The notes below the pieces were generated by a model. The model was not told the origin of the DNA. It searched no databases and saw nothing but the letters and a program-made list of their open reading frames with translations. DNA of 20,883 nt from an uncultured Prevotella sp. (lineage in GTDB: Bacteria > Bacteroidota > Bacteroidia > Bacteroidales > Bacteroidaceae). Within the stretch, counting starts at the first letter, position 1. Each line of letters begins with the position of its first letter. The stretch is taken from NCBI GenBank assembly GCA_946999025.1, contig CAMQBP010000009.1, positions 1 through 20,883 on the forward strand, read 5' to 3'. Below, piece by piece: positions 1-6,497 of the stretch. The position numbers and the translations under genes are program-made.

Positions 1-1
1 C

Positions 2-178
2 AATCGTTATTGGAATGGTGTGGTGGATTTGTATCGTAAGCACGGTATTGACTCGTACACTGACTATAAAAAGGTGATTAGTGCACAGACACCACAGACC
101 ATCGCCGCCTTCATGAAAGAATTCTTGAAGGCTGGAAACTATATCTCGGTAACCATGTTGCCGGAAGAAAAGAAGTAA
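2..178 (+). CDS. M16 family (insulinase-like) metallopeptidase, C-terminal end only
   Basis: This frame is open from the left edge and ends at a TAA at 176-178, giving the last 58 residues of a longer protein. The segment NRYWNGVVDLYRKHGID, followed by a Tyr-rich stretch, a helix TPQTIAAFMKEFL and a final strand YISVTMLPEE, matches what I know of the C-terminal end of Bacteroidetes M16 peptidases: an NxYW...GID pattern, then a T..D/TI..F helix, then a hydrophobic strand ending in MPE or LPE. The zinc-binding HxxEH site lies in the missing N-terminal half, so activity cannot be judged. Such proteins are usually exported peptidases of about 930 residues. Identification rests on a short tail and is moderately confident. 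The gene is followed by a hairpin and a strong terminator, so it ends its transcription unit. Confidence 0.7.
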   Translation, partial: NRYWNGVVDLYRKHGIDSYTDYKKVISAQTPQTIAAFMKEFLKAGNYISVTMLPEEKK

Positions 179-205
179 GAAATAGGGTGATGGCCTCTCC
201 CCCAA

Positions 206-226
206 CCCCTCCCCAAAAGGGAGGGG
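206..226. repeat. G/C-rich perfect hairpin between genes
   Basis: CCCCTCCC (206-213) pairs perfectly with GGGAGGGG (219-226) around a five-base CAAAA loop. It lies 28 bases after the peptidase stop and has no T-run after it. C-rich/G-rich hairpins with an AAAA loop like this recur between genes in many Bacteroidetes genomes, so I read it as a dispersed intergenic repeat rather than the terminator proper. Confidence 0.5.
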
Positions 227-252
227 AGTAGTTAGCTTGTTTGTTCACAGGT

Positions 253-291
253 ATTGCCATTGAACTGTATCATCGGTTCAATGGCAATTTT
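253..291 (+). terminator. Rho-independent terminator of the M16 peptidase gene
   Basis: ATTGCCATTGAAC (253-265) pairs over 13 bases without mismatch with GTTCAATGGCAAT (276-288), with a 10-base loop. The right arm runs into TTT and a T/A-rich tail. It is well placed to end the peptidase transcript. Confidence 0.8.
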
Positions 292-325
292 CTATATAGC
301 AGGTAACAGCATGTTACGAAACATC

Positions 326-350
326 GTAGGGGCGTGATTCATCACGTTCC
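326..350 (+). repeat. REP-like palindromic element, copy 1
   Basis: The element starts GTAGGGGCGTGATTC and contains the dyad CGTGAT-TC-ATCACG at 333-346. A GTAG head followed by an imperfect palindrome is the layout of REP sequences mobilised by RAYT (REP-associated tyrosine transposase) proteins. No RAYT gene is in the window. A second copy starts exactly 44 bp downstream. Confidence 0.6.
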
Positions 351-369
351 GTTCGCAAGTAGGGACATC

Positions 370-394
370 GTAGGGGCATGATTTATCACGTTTC
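370..394 (+). repeat. REP-like palindromic element, copy 2
   Basis: Same element as at 326-350 with a few substitutions (CATGATTTATCACG core), in the same orientation, with the same ACATC immediately before its GTAG head. Confidence 0.6.
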
Positions 395-435
395 GTATGA
401 GTAGACACGTTGAATGATTGGTTTTACGACGTTTT

Positions 436-460
436 GGTACGTGGTAAATCACGCCCCGTA
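436..460 (-). repeat. REP-like palindromic element, copy 3, inverted
   Basis: Reverse-complement copy: ACGTGGTAAATCACGCCCC, facing copies 1 and 2. It lies in a 63-bp unit (from 407) that begins ACGTTGAATGATTGG and is repeated from 470. Confidence 0.55.
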
Positions 461-498
461 TCAGCAAATACGTTGAATGATTGGGCTCATGATGTGTC

Positions 499-523
499 GG
501 AACGTGATAAATCACGCCCCAAC
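499..523 (-). repeat. REP-like palindromic element, copy 4, inverted
   Basis: Reverse-complement copy: AACGTGATAAATCACGCCCC. It is the second member of the 63-bp tandem pair, so the cluster has two direct copies followed by two inverted copies, resembling a bacterial interspersed mosaic element. Confidence 0.55.
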
Positions 524-754
524 GACACTATAGCCGTATCATCCTACGGATACGAAACGCCCATGCTCAAAGCAGAATGTGAATTGTCCTTTTTCTTGAC
601 AAACACCTCTTCACCTTTGGCGTATTTGTAAACAACATCCCTGCTTGCTGTAAATAGGGAAATACGAGGCGGTTTTGTAACCGATTGTGTGTCAACGTAT
701 TGGTTGTTATTGCAGACTTTTCGACCCTTTTTGACCTGCGTTTTTTGTGCAAAA

Positions 755-842
755 GCATTGAGATTGGCTGGCAATAGTAATGCTTTTACGCTGCAACCCT
801 ATGCTTTTTACGCTGCAAACCCATGTGAATGACAGTCCAAAT
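755..842. repeat. 22-bp-period degenerate tandem array A
   Basis: Four segments starting at 755, 777, 799 and 821 line up at 22-bp spacing. The middle two are nearly identical, sharing ATGCTTTT(T)ACGCTGCAA. The outer two are more diverged. The array shares an AAAAGCATTG start and a CAATAG-x-x-ATGCTTTT block with the array at 20487-20574. Confidence 0.55.
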
Positions 843-974
843 GGAGGCAAATAGGCCATAAATTGCGATGTTTTAAGCGGGAAATATCGATTTTCTACGC
901 TTTTTATCCCATTGATGCATCCTGTAAGCATAGTTAATTTTTCTATTTCACCATTTTGCACATACCATTTTATA

Positions 975-1000
975 GACACTTTTTTAGGACAAAAAGTGTC
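975..1000. repeat. Perfect 10-bp hairpin upstream of metK
   Basis: GACACTTTTT (975-984) pairs with AAAAAGTGTC (991-1000) around a six-base loop TAGGAC. No T-run follows on the plus strand. Its role is unknown. It lies about 230 bases before the metK promoter. Confidence 0.45.
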
Positions 1001-1222
1001 AGCCAAACGAGCCAAAGAAGCATGAAAACAGTTCGGACATGTCTGCTTTTTGTCGTTGTCATCTTTTGGTCGGTGCTTCGCAGAACCATCATTCAAAGGC
1101 GTGTAAACATAGTGATTCCATACCAATGGCCTATTGTGTGTTGGCTTCGTTTGGCGAGCATGCGGAAACGTCCTAAAGGAGTTAAAATAAAGCAGATGCG
1201 TGACAGATTGTATTTTTTTTGC

Positions 1223-1230
1223 TAACTTTG
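1223..1230 (+). promoter_or_regulatory. Probable metK operon promoter, -7 element
   Basis: TAACTTTG fits the Bacteroidetes -7 consensus TAnnTTTG and lies 31 bases before the metK ATG. No good TTTG is found at the expected 19-20 bp upstream, so the -33 element is weak. The element also shows that metK should not start at the upstream in-frame TTG at 1219, which would put the promoter inside the gene. Confidence 0.5.
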
Positions 1231-1260
1231 CACGTTCAATATACAACAAGAATCATAGAT

Positions 1261-2520
1261 ATGGCCTATTTATTTTCATCAGAATCAGTTTCAGAGGGAC
1301 ATCCAGATAAAGTTGCTGACCAGATTTCAGACGCTTTGCTCGATCAGTTTTTGGCTTACGACCGCGACGCACATTGCGCCATCGAGACCTTTGTGACCAC
1401 CGGACAGGTAGTGATCATGGGGGAGGTTCGCTCGAAAGAATACGTTGACCTGCAAACCATCGCGCGCAAAACCATCAAGAAGATAGGTTACACCAAATCA
1501 GAATATCAGTTTGACGGCGATTCGTGTGGCATCATGTCGGCCATTCACGAACAGAGTGAGGACATTGACCGTGGGGTGAATCGGGCGAATGAGGACGAAC
1601 AGGGTGCCGGTGACCAAGGCATGATGTTTGGTTATGCCATCAACGAAACAGAAAACTACATGCCGGTATCGCTGGACTTGGCTCACCTTATCATGCGTGT
1701 GCTGGCAGAAATCCGCAAGGAAGGCAAGGAAATGACCTATCTTCGCCCCGACGCGAAGAGCCAAGTCACCATTGAATACAACGACGACCACACGCCGCGT
1801 CGCATCCACACCATCGTGGTGAGCACGCAGCACGATGAGTTTGACAGCGACGACGACCGCATGTTGGCCAAAATCAAGGCCGATGTCATCAATATTCTCA
1901 TACCCCGCGTCAAGGCAGCGTGTGACGACAAAACGCGTGCACTGTTCAATAATGACATCTTATATTATGTGAATCCTACGGGAAAGTTTGTCATTGGCGG
2001 ACCTCATGGCGACACCGGTCTCACCGGAAGGAAGATTATTGTAGATACATACGGTGGGAAAGGCGCACACGGAGGCGGAGCATTCTCGGGCAAAGACCCA
2101 AGCAAGGTAGACCGATCGGCAGCATACGCTTCTCGATATATTGCTAAAAACCTGGTGGCAGCAGGCGTGTCAGACGAGGTATTGGTGCAGATTAGTTATG
2201 CCATTGGTGAGGCTAAGCCCATCAACATCTATGTGGATACATACGGACGGGGCAATGTTGGGATGACAGATGGCGAGATTGCCCAGAAGATTGGTGAGAT
2301 GTACGATCTTAGACCGAAAGCCATTGAGAAGAAATTTGGCCTTCGCAACCCTATTTATTTCGAGACGGCGGCATACGGACACATGGGTCGGCAGTACGAA
2401 GTGAAGGAAAAAACGTTTGAAAGTCGTTATCATGAAACGAAAGTCATGCAGGTAGAGTTGTTTACTTGGGAGAAGCTGGACGACGTGGAGCGCATCAAAC
2501 AAGCCTTTGGTATTAAATAG
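1261..2520 (+). CDS. metK: S-adenosylmethionine synthetase
   Basis: Makes S-adenosylmethionine from methionine and ATP in the cytoplasm, supplying methyl groups to the cell. The 419-residue product starts MAYLFSSESVSEGHPDKVAD, the standard N-terminus with the ATP-binding GHPDK. It also contains GIMSAIHEQS, the GAGDQG signature and the GGAFSGKDPSKVDRS metal/phosphate loop, all intact. The ATG at 1261 is preferred over the in-frame TTG at 1219 because family members begin with SSESVSEGHPDK and the upstream start would overlap the promoter. No Shine-Dalgarno sequence is present, as usual in Bacteroidetes. It is the first gene of the plus-strand group; the next gene begins three bases after its stop. 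Confidence 0.97.
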   Translation: MAYLFSSESVSEGHPDKVADQISDALLDQFLAYDRDAHCAIETFVTTGQVVIMGEVRSKEYVDLQTIARKTIKKIGYTKSEYQFDGDSCGIMSAIHEQSEDIDRGVNRANEDEQGAGDQGMMFGYAINETENYMPVSLDLAHLIMRVLAEIRKEGKEMTYLRPDAKSQVTIEYNDDHTPRRIHTIVVSTQHDEFDSDDDRMLAKIKADVINILIPRVKAACDDKTRALFNNDILYYVNPTGKFVIGGPHGDTGLTGRKIIVDTYGGKGAHGGGAFSGKDPSKVDRSAAYASRYIAKNLVAAGVSDEVLVQISYAIGEAKPINIYVDTYGRGNVGMTDGEIAQKIGEMYDLRPKAIEKKFGLRNPIYFETAAYGHMGRQYEVKEKTFESRYHETKVMQVELFTWEKLDDVERIKQAFGIK

Positions 2521-2523
2521 TAA

Positions 2524-3546
2524 ATGTTGCAGACCGACTCTCTTTCACAGTCAATCGTTGCCGATACTGCGCATACTGGGTCCTCTATGGCGCGACAGGC
2601 CAAGCAGCCTACGCCGGCACAGGTGCTGAAGTGGTTGCCCAAAGATGCCACTCCGGCACAACAAGACTCGGCCATTCAGGCCCATATCAAGCCCAGCAAA
2701 ATCAGTTGGAGCCAGATGCCGGACACCCTTCACTTGCCGGGTCATCCGGTAGGGAAGAGCTTTCGCGATGTCAGTCTGCCGCAATATTACAAGGAGTCGT
2801 TCTTTTCGAAAGACTCGATGTTCCATCCTGAACTCGATGGAGGGCGCGTGGGCGTGGCCGGCGACCCTGTTCCGTACACGGTGTCGGGTGACGACTTGAT
2901 TACAGGTGTACTGCTCGGGTGCTTCATCCTGGCCATGCTCGCCTTTTCAAAGTCTAAACGATTCTTGGAAAAGCAGGCCAAGAACTTCTTTTATCAGCCA
3001 CGCGGGCGGACGACAGAAGTCACGGAAACGGGCGAAGAAATACGGTTCCAGTTCTTTTTTGTCTTTCAGTCGTGCCTGCTGTTGGCCCTCTTGTTCTTTT
3101 TCTATTCGCGCACCTATGTCACCGACATCTTTGTTCTGGAGTACTATCAGATGGTGGGTATTTATACCGCAGCCCTCGTTTTGTATTTCATAGCCAAGAC
3201 CTTGGTCTATACATTCACCAACTGGGTGTTCTTTGATAGGAAAAAAAACGGACAATGGATGAGGGCTCGATTGTTCTTGGTGTCGATGGAAGGCGTGGCA
3301 TTGTTTCCCATCGTCATGTTATTGTCCTATTTCGATGTTTCGATGAAAAGTGCTGTTATTTATGCGGTTGTCGTCATCATACTGATTAAATTGCTTACAC
3401 TCTATAAGGCGTATGCCATCTTTTTCCGTCAAACAGGGTCTTTTCTGCAAATAATTTTGTACTTTTGTGCACTTGAAATCATTCCAATGCTCGCCTTGTG
3501 GGGCGTTTTTGGATTGGCAAACAATCATTTTAAAGTAAATTTTTAG
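2524..3546 (+). CDS. DUF4271 family membrane protein
   Basis: A 340-residue protein of unknown function. The first 120 residues are hydrophilic, rich in Pro, Gln and Ser, with no signal peptide. The C-terminal two-thirds is an integral membrane domain with about six hydrophobic helices (roughly residues 122-140, 176-195, 208-225, 252-270, 275-295 and 308-330) joined by basic loops, with a VFFDRKKNG-type loop in the middle. This matches the Bacteroidetes DUF4271 family, which is commonly found directly before hemD. It starts three bases after metK and ends seven bases before hemD, so it is almost certainly cotranscribed with both. The function is unknown; the conserved link to heme synthesis is suggestive only. 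Confidence 0.85.
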   Translation: MLQTDSLSQSIVADTAHTGSSMARQAKQPTPAQVLKWLPKDATPAQQDSAIQAHIKPSKISWSQMPDTLHLPGHPVGKSFRDVSLPQYYKESFFSKDSMFHPELDGGRVGVAGDPVPYTVSGDDLITGVLLGCFILAMLAFSKSKRFLEKQAKNFFYQPRGRTTEVTETGEEIRFQFFFVFQSCLLLALLFFFYSRTYVTDIFVLEYYQMVGIYTAALVLYFIAKTLVYTFTNWVFFDRKKNGQWMRARLFLVSMEGVALFPIVMLLSYFDVSMKSAVIYAVVVIILIKLLTLYKAYAIFFRQTGSFLQIILYFCALEIIPMLALWGVFGLANNHFKVNF

Positions 3547-3553
3547 GACACTG

Positions 3554-4303
3554 ATGGTCAAAAAAATCTTAGTATCGCAGCCCCAACCAACAAGTGAGAA
3601 GTCGCCATATTATGATATTGAGAAGGAATATGGTGTGAAGTGTGTGTTCCGACCTTTCTTCAAAGTGGAGGGACTCTCTGCAAAAGAATTTCGCAAGCAA
3701 CGCGTGAACATCCTCGAACATTCGGCTGTTGTGTTCACCTCTCGCCATGCGATAGACCATTTTTTCACGCTGGCCAAGGAGCTGCGCATCACCATTCCGG
3801 AAGACATGAAGTACTTCTGTGTGCTTGAAACCATTGCGCTGTACATCCAGAAGTACGTACAGTATCGCAAACGCAAGGTGTTTTTTGGCACGAGTGGCAA
3901 GATAGCCGACCTGGTTCCGTTGATGGTCAAACATAAAGCCGAGAAGTATCTCGTTCCCATGAGTAGTGTTCACAACGATGATCTCAAGAACTTGTTGGAC
4001 GCAAAGAAACTCAAACATACCGAGTGTGTGATGTATCGAACGGTGAGCAACGACATGACAGAAGAGGAAGTGAAGACGTTTGATTACGATATGATTATCT
4101 TCTTCAGTCCTACGGGCGTGAAGGCATTGCAAGAAAATGTGCCTCATTTTGAACAAGGCGACATCAAGATTGGTGCCTTTGGGCCTGCCACATGCAAGGC
4201 AGTTGAGGCAGAAGGATTCCGATTGGACTTGCAAGCACCCGATGCAGACAATCCTTCGATGACGGGAGCCCTGAAGGCTTATCTGAAAAAACATAAAAAA
4301 TAA
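3554..4303 (+). CDS. hemD: Uroporphyrinogen-III synthase
   Basis: Cyclises hydroxymethylbilane, with inversion of ring D, to uroporphyrinogen III, the branch point for heme and corrinoids. The 249-residue length is typical. Sequence identity in this family is low, but the expected two-domain pattern is visible: an N-terminal strand VKKILVSQP, a VVFTSRHAIDHF segment (counterpart of the usual VxFTSxxAV), a linker with KVFFGTSGKIADLV, and in the second half YDMIIFFSPTGVKAL followed by IGAFGPATCKAVEAEGF and the final NPSMTGALKAYL. It sits between the DUF4271 gene and rnpA with gaps of seven and eight bases. Other heme genes are not in the window. Confidence 0.9.
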   Translation: MVKKILVSQPQPTSEKSPYYDIEKEYGVKCVFRPFFKVEGLSAKEFRKQRVNILEHSAVVFTSRHAIDHFFTLAKELRITIPEDMKYFCVLETIALYIQKYVQYRKRKVFFGTSGKIADLVPLMVKHKAEKYLVPMSSVHNDDLKNLLDAKKLKHTECVMYRTVSNDMTEEEVKTFDYDMIIFFSPTGVKALQENVPHFEQGDIKIGAFGPATCKAVEAEGFRLDLQAPDADNPSMTGALKAYLKKHKK

Positions 4304-4311
4304 AAAGTAAA

Positions 4312-4725
4312 TTGCCGACCGTTAGGCCTTTTAAACTCAGTAAGTGGGAGCGGATATGCGGTAGAACACTGCTGGAAAAGCTCTTTACAGGTGGCAAAAG
4401 CAAATCCTTTTCGGTGTTTCCTTTAAGGGTTGTCTATTTGCTAACCGATCAACCTGATGGCGATTTGCCACATGAAGCGCCCGTCAAGATGATGGTGAGT
4501 GTGTCGAAAAGGCACTTCAAGCGAGCCGTTAAACGCAACCGCGTGAAGCGTCAAGTGCGTGAGGCATACCGGCAGAACAAAGAGATTGTGGTGTCATCCA
4601 TGAAAGATTCCCCCAATCGTCGGCTGTTGCTGGGCTTTATATGGATGTCTGATGAGCTTCATGATACGGACACCGTGGCACGAAGCATGCAGATTTTGTT
4701 AAAACGAATAGCTGATAAACTGTGA
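4312..4725 (+). CDS. rnpA: Ribonuclease P protein component
   Basis: The protein subunit of RNase P, which helps the catalytic RNA trim the 5' leader of pre-tRNAs. The 137-residue product carries the family signature SVSKRHFKRAVKRNRVKRQV, with the RNR motif at residues 75-77, and the usual basic composition. The start is a TTG at 4312. The frame is closed by a stop at 4294 and no ATG or GTG lies between, while the N-terminus FKLSKWERICGRTLLEKLF aligns with family N-termini, so a later start would cut into the domain. The stop overlaps the next gene by four bases (GTGA). It may have an extended loop around residues 40-62 (LLTDQPDGDLPHEAP), as in other Bacteroidetes RnpA proteins. Confidence 0.93.
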   Translation: MPTVRPFKLSKWERICGRTLLEKLFTGGKSKSFSVFPLRVVYLLTDQPDGDLPHEAPVKMMVSVSKRHFKRAVKRNRVKRQVREAYRQNKEIVVSSMKDSPNRRLLLGFIWMSDELHDTDTVARSMQILLKRIADKL

Positions 4726-4973
4726 ATGTTCTCAAGTATATAAGTCACGGTATGATGCGGATTCTCCAAGGAATCTTGCTGGCTCCCATCTTGTTCTATC
4801 AGAAATTCATCACGCCTTACACGCCCCCATCTTGCCGATTTACACCGACATGCTCGGAATATGCGCGGCAGGCCATCATCAAGCATGGGCCGTTCAAGGG
4901 GTTGGCGTTGGCCGTCTGGCGCATTTTACGATGTAATCCGTGGGGTGGTAGTGGGTATGATCCGGTACCGTAA
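4722..4973 (+). CDS. yidD: Membrane protein insertion efficiency factor YidD
   Basis: A small membrane-associated protein thought to assist YidC-dependent insertion of inner-membrane proteins. The 83-residue product has an amphipathic N-terminal helix and the diagnostic core PSCRFTPTCSEYARQAI, then KGLALAVWRILRCNPWGGSGYDPVP, with all three conserved cysteines. It starts at a GTG that overlaps the rnpA stop codon (GTGA, 4722-4725), indicating translational coupling. The rnpA-yidD pairing is widely conserved; here it lies in a hemD operon, not beside rpmH and yidC. Confidence 0.95.
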   Translation: MNVLKYISHGMMRILQGILLAPILFYQKFITPYTPPSCRFTPTCSEYARQAIIKHGPFKGLALAVWRILRCNPWGGSGYDPVP

Positions 4974-5034
4974 GTTTCTCTTTGAGTAGAGGCCCCAGCT
5001 TCATTATACAAACGAAAAATATAAATTTGATTCG

Positions 5035-6336
5035 ATGACAAAGAACTTTGTTGAAGAACTGAAATGGCGTGGCATGTTAGCGCAGATGATGCCAGGTACA
5101 GAAGAATTGCTTGAGAAACAGATGGTGTCTGCTTATTTGGGCACAGATCCAACGGCAGACTCCTTACATATTGGTCACTTGTGTGGCATTATGATGCTTC
5201 GTCACTTGCAGCGTTGTGGCCATAAGCCTTATTTGTTGTTAGGAGGAGCAACGGGAATGATAGGCGACCCCTCGGGAAAAAGCTTAGAGCGTAATCTCTT
5301 AGATCCCGAAACGTTATACCATAATCAAGAAGCTATCAAAAAACAGGTGTCCAAGTTTTTGGATTTTGAAGGCAATGAGCCTAATAAAGCCGAATTGGTG
5401 AATAACTATGACTGGATGAAAGACTTCAAATTCTTGGATTTTGCACGTGAAGTGGGGAAACATATCACGGTGAATTACATGATGGCGAAGGACAGTGTAA
5501 AGAAGCGACTCAATGGTGAAGCCAACGATGGATTATCGTTTACCGAATTTACTTATCAGTTGTTGCAGGGTTATGACTTCCTCTATCTTTACCAAAAACA
5601 TGGCATCAAACTACAACTTGGCGGCAACGACCAATGGGGAAACATGACGACGGGCACTGAGTTGATTCGTCGAACACTTGGCGCAGAGGAGAATGCTTAC
5701 TGTCTGACGTGTCCCTTAATCACGAAGGCTGACGGGAAAAAGTTCGGCAAGACGGAAAACGGTAACATCTGGTTGGACAGAAACCGCACAACACCGTATG
5801 CGTTCTATCAATTCTGGTTGAACGTTAGTGATGATGATGCCGAGAAATACATCAAGATATTTACCTCCCTGGAGCGTGAAACCATCGAGGCTCTTGTGGC
5901 CGAACATCAGCAAGATCCCGGCCGCCGTATTCTTCAAAAGCGTTTGGCTGAGGAGGTGACGGTGATGGTTCATTCGCAAGAAGACTTGGACATGGCAATT
6001 GAAGCCAGCAACATCTTGTTTGGAAAAGCCACCAAGGAGAGCCTTCGAAAGCTCGATGAAGCTACCTTCCTCGATGTATTCAATGGAGTTCCGCAATACG
6101 AAATTGGCAAGGAACAGTTGGGTTCGACGGCCGTAGACTTGTTCAATCAGGAGGGAATGGATATGTTCCCAAGCAAGGGGGAGATGCGGAAACTGGTGAA
6201 AGGCGGCGGTGTTTCGCTCAACAAGGAGAAGCTTTCGTCCTTCGATCAGGTTATCACGGCAGACGACTTGATAGACGGTAAGTACCTTTTGGTGCAGCGT
6301 GGAAAGAAGAATTACTTCCTCATTACCGTGAAATAA
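5035..6336 (+). CDS. tyrS: Tyrosyl-tRNA synthetase
   Basis: Charges tRNA-Tyr with tyrosine. The 433-residue protein has the class I HIGH motif at residues 45-48 (SLHIGHLCG), the tyrosine/ATP pocket LLLGGATGMIGDPSGKS, LQLGGNDQWGNM, and the second class I motif as KFGKT at residues 236-240, the form typical of bacterial TyrS type 1. A C-terminal S4-like RNA-binding domain is present from about residue 365 (FPSKGEMRKLVKGGGVSLN). It is 61 bases after yidD. A TAAATTTG at 5022-5029 resembles a -7 element but lacks a matching -33 and would place transcription start almost at the ATG, so readthrough from the upstream operon is at least as likely. Confidence 0.97.
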   Translation: MTKNFVEELKWRGMLAQMMPGTEELLEKQMVSAYLGTDPTADSLHIGHLCGIMMLRHLQRCGHKPYLLLGGATGMIGDPSGKSLERNLLDPETLYHNQEAIKKQVSKFLDFEGNEPNKAELVNNYDWMKDFKFLDFAREVGKHITVNYMMAKDSVKKRLNGEANDGLSFTEFTYQLLQGYDFLYLYQKHGIKLQLGGNDQWGNMTTGTELIRRTLGAEENAYCLTCPLITKADGKKFGKTENGNIWLDRNRTTPYAFYQFWLNVSDDDAEKYIKIFTSLERETIEALVAEHQQDPGRRILQKRLAEEVTVMVHSQEDLDMAIEASNILFGKATKESLRKLDEATFLDVFNGVPQYEIGKEQLGSTAVDLFNQEGMDMFPSKGEMRKLVKGGGVSLNKEKLSSFDQVITADDLIDGKYLLVQRGKKNYFLITVK

Positions 6337-6367
6337 ACAGCAACTGGTTGCTCTCAGTTCTGTTTTT
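6336..6367 (+). terminator. Probable rho-independent terminator after tyrS
   Basis: AACAGCAACT (6336-6345) pairs with AGTTCTGTT (6356-6364) with one bulged C, around a 10-base loop, and is followed by TTT. It begins at the last base of the tyrS stop codon. Confidence 0.5.
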
Positions 6368-6497
6368 AGAGCCATCAACAGCCTATGTGTCACCGGGAAT
6401 TGTGCCTTTTAGACATCGTTTCAGTGACAGGTAGGCTTTTTTGTTGGGTCGTAATAGGATCGTTGATGTTGAACCATACTGAAGATGTTCGATATAC

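Larger units (their letters stand above)
292..1222. other. Gene-poor, repeat-rich intergenic region
   Basis: About 930 bases without a convincing gene. The first part (326-523) holds four REP-like palindromes. Bases 755-842 hold a 22-bp-period repeat array. Bases 975-1000 form a perfect 10-bp hairpin. Open frames exist on both strands (for example 707-1249 minus and 956-1225 plus). They run through the repeats or into the metK promoter, have low-complexity composition and match no family I know, so I do not call them genes. Confidence 0.6.

Noticed and set aside
707..1249. A 180-codon minus-strand frame, and a plus-strand frame at 956-1225, in the gap before metK
   Set aside because: The minus frame starts inside the metK promoter region and runs through the 22-bp array. 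Neither shows a recognisable domain apart from a chance CPNC-like motif. Both are more likely open by chance, though the minus frame could be a decayed gene.
1000..1260. SAM riboswitch before metK
   Set aside because: The transcript predicted from the -7 element at 1223 has only a leader of about 25 bases, too short for a SAM riboswitch, and no conserved core was recognised upstream.
3569..4294. A 241-codon minus-strand frame opposite hemD
   Set aside because: It lies wholly within hemD on the opposite strand, with Cys/His-rich composition typical of an antisense shadow.
5022..5029. TAAATTTG as a tyrS promoter -7 element
   Set aside because: No TTTG at the proper distance upstream, and the transcript would start at or past the ATG. 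Left as a remark in the tyrS entry.
6339..6352. AGCAACTGGTTGCT dyad after tyrS
   Set aside because: It could only form a hairpin with a two-base loop. An alternative pairing that ends in a T-run explains the site better as a terminator.
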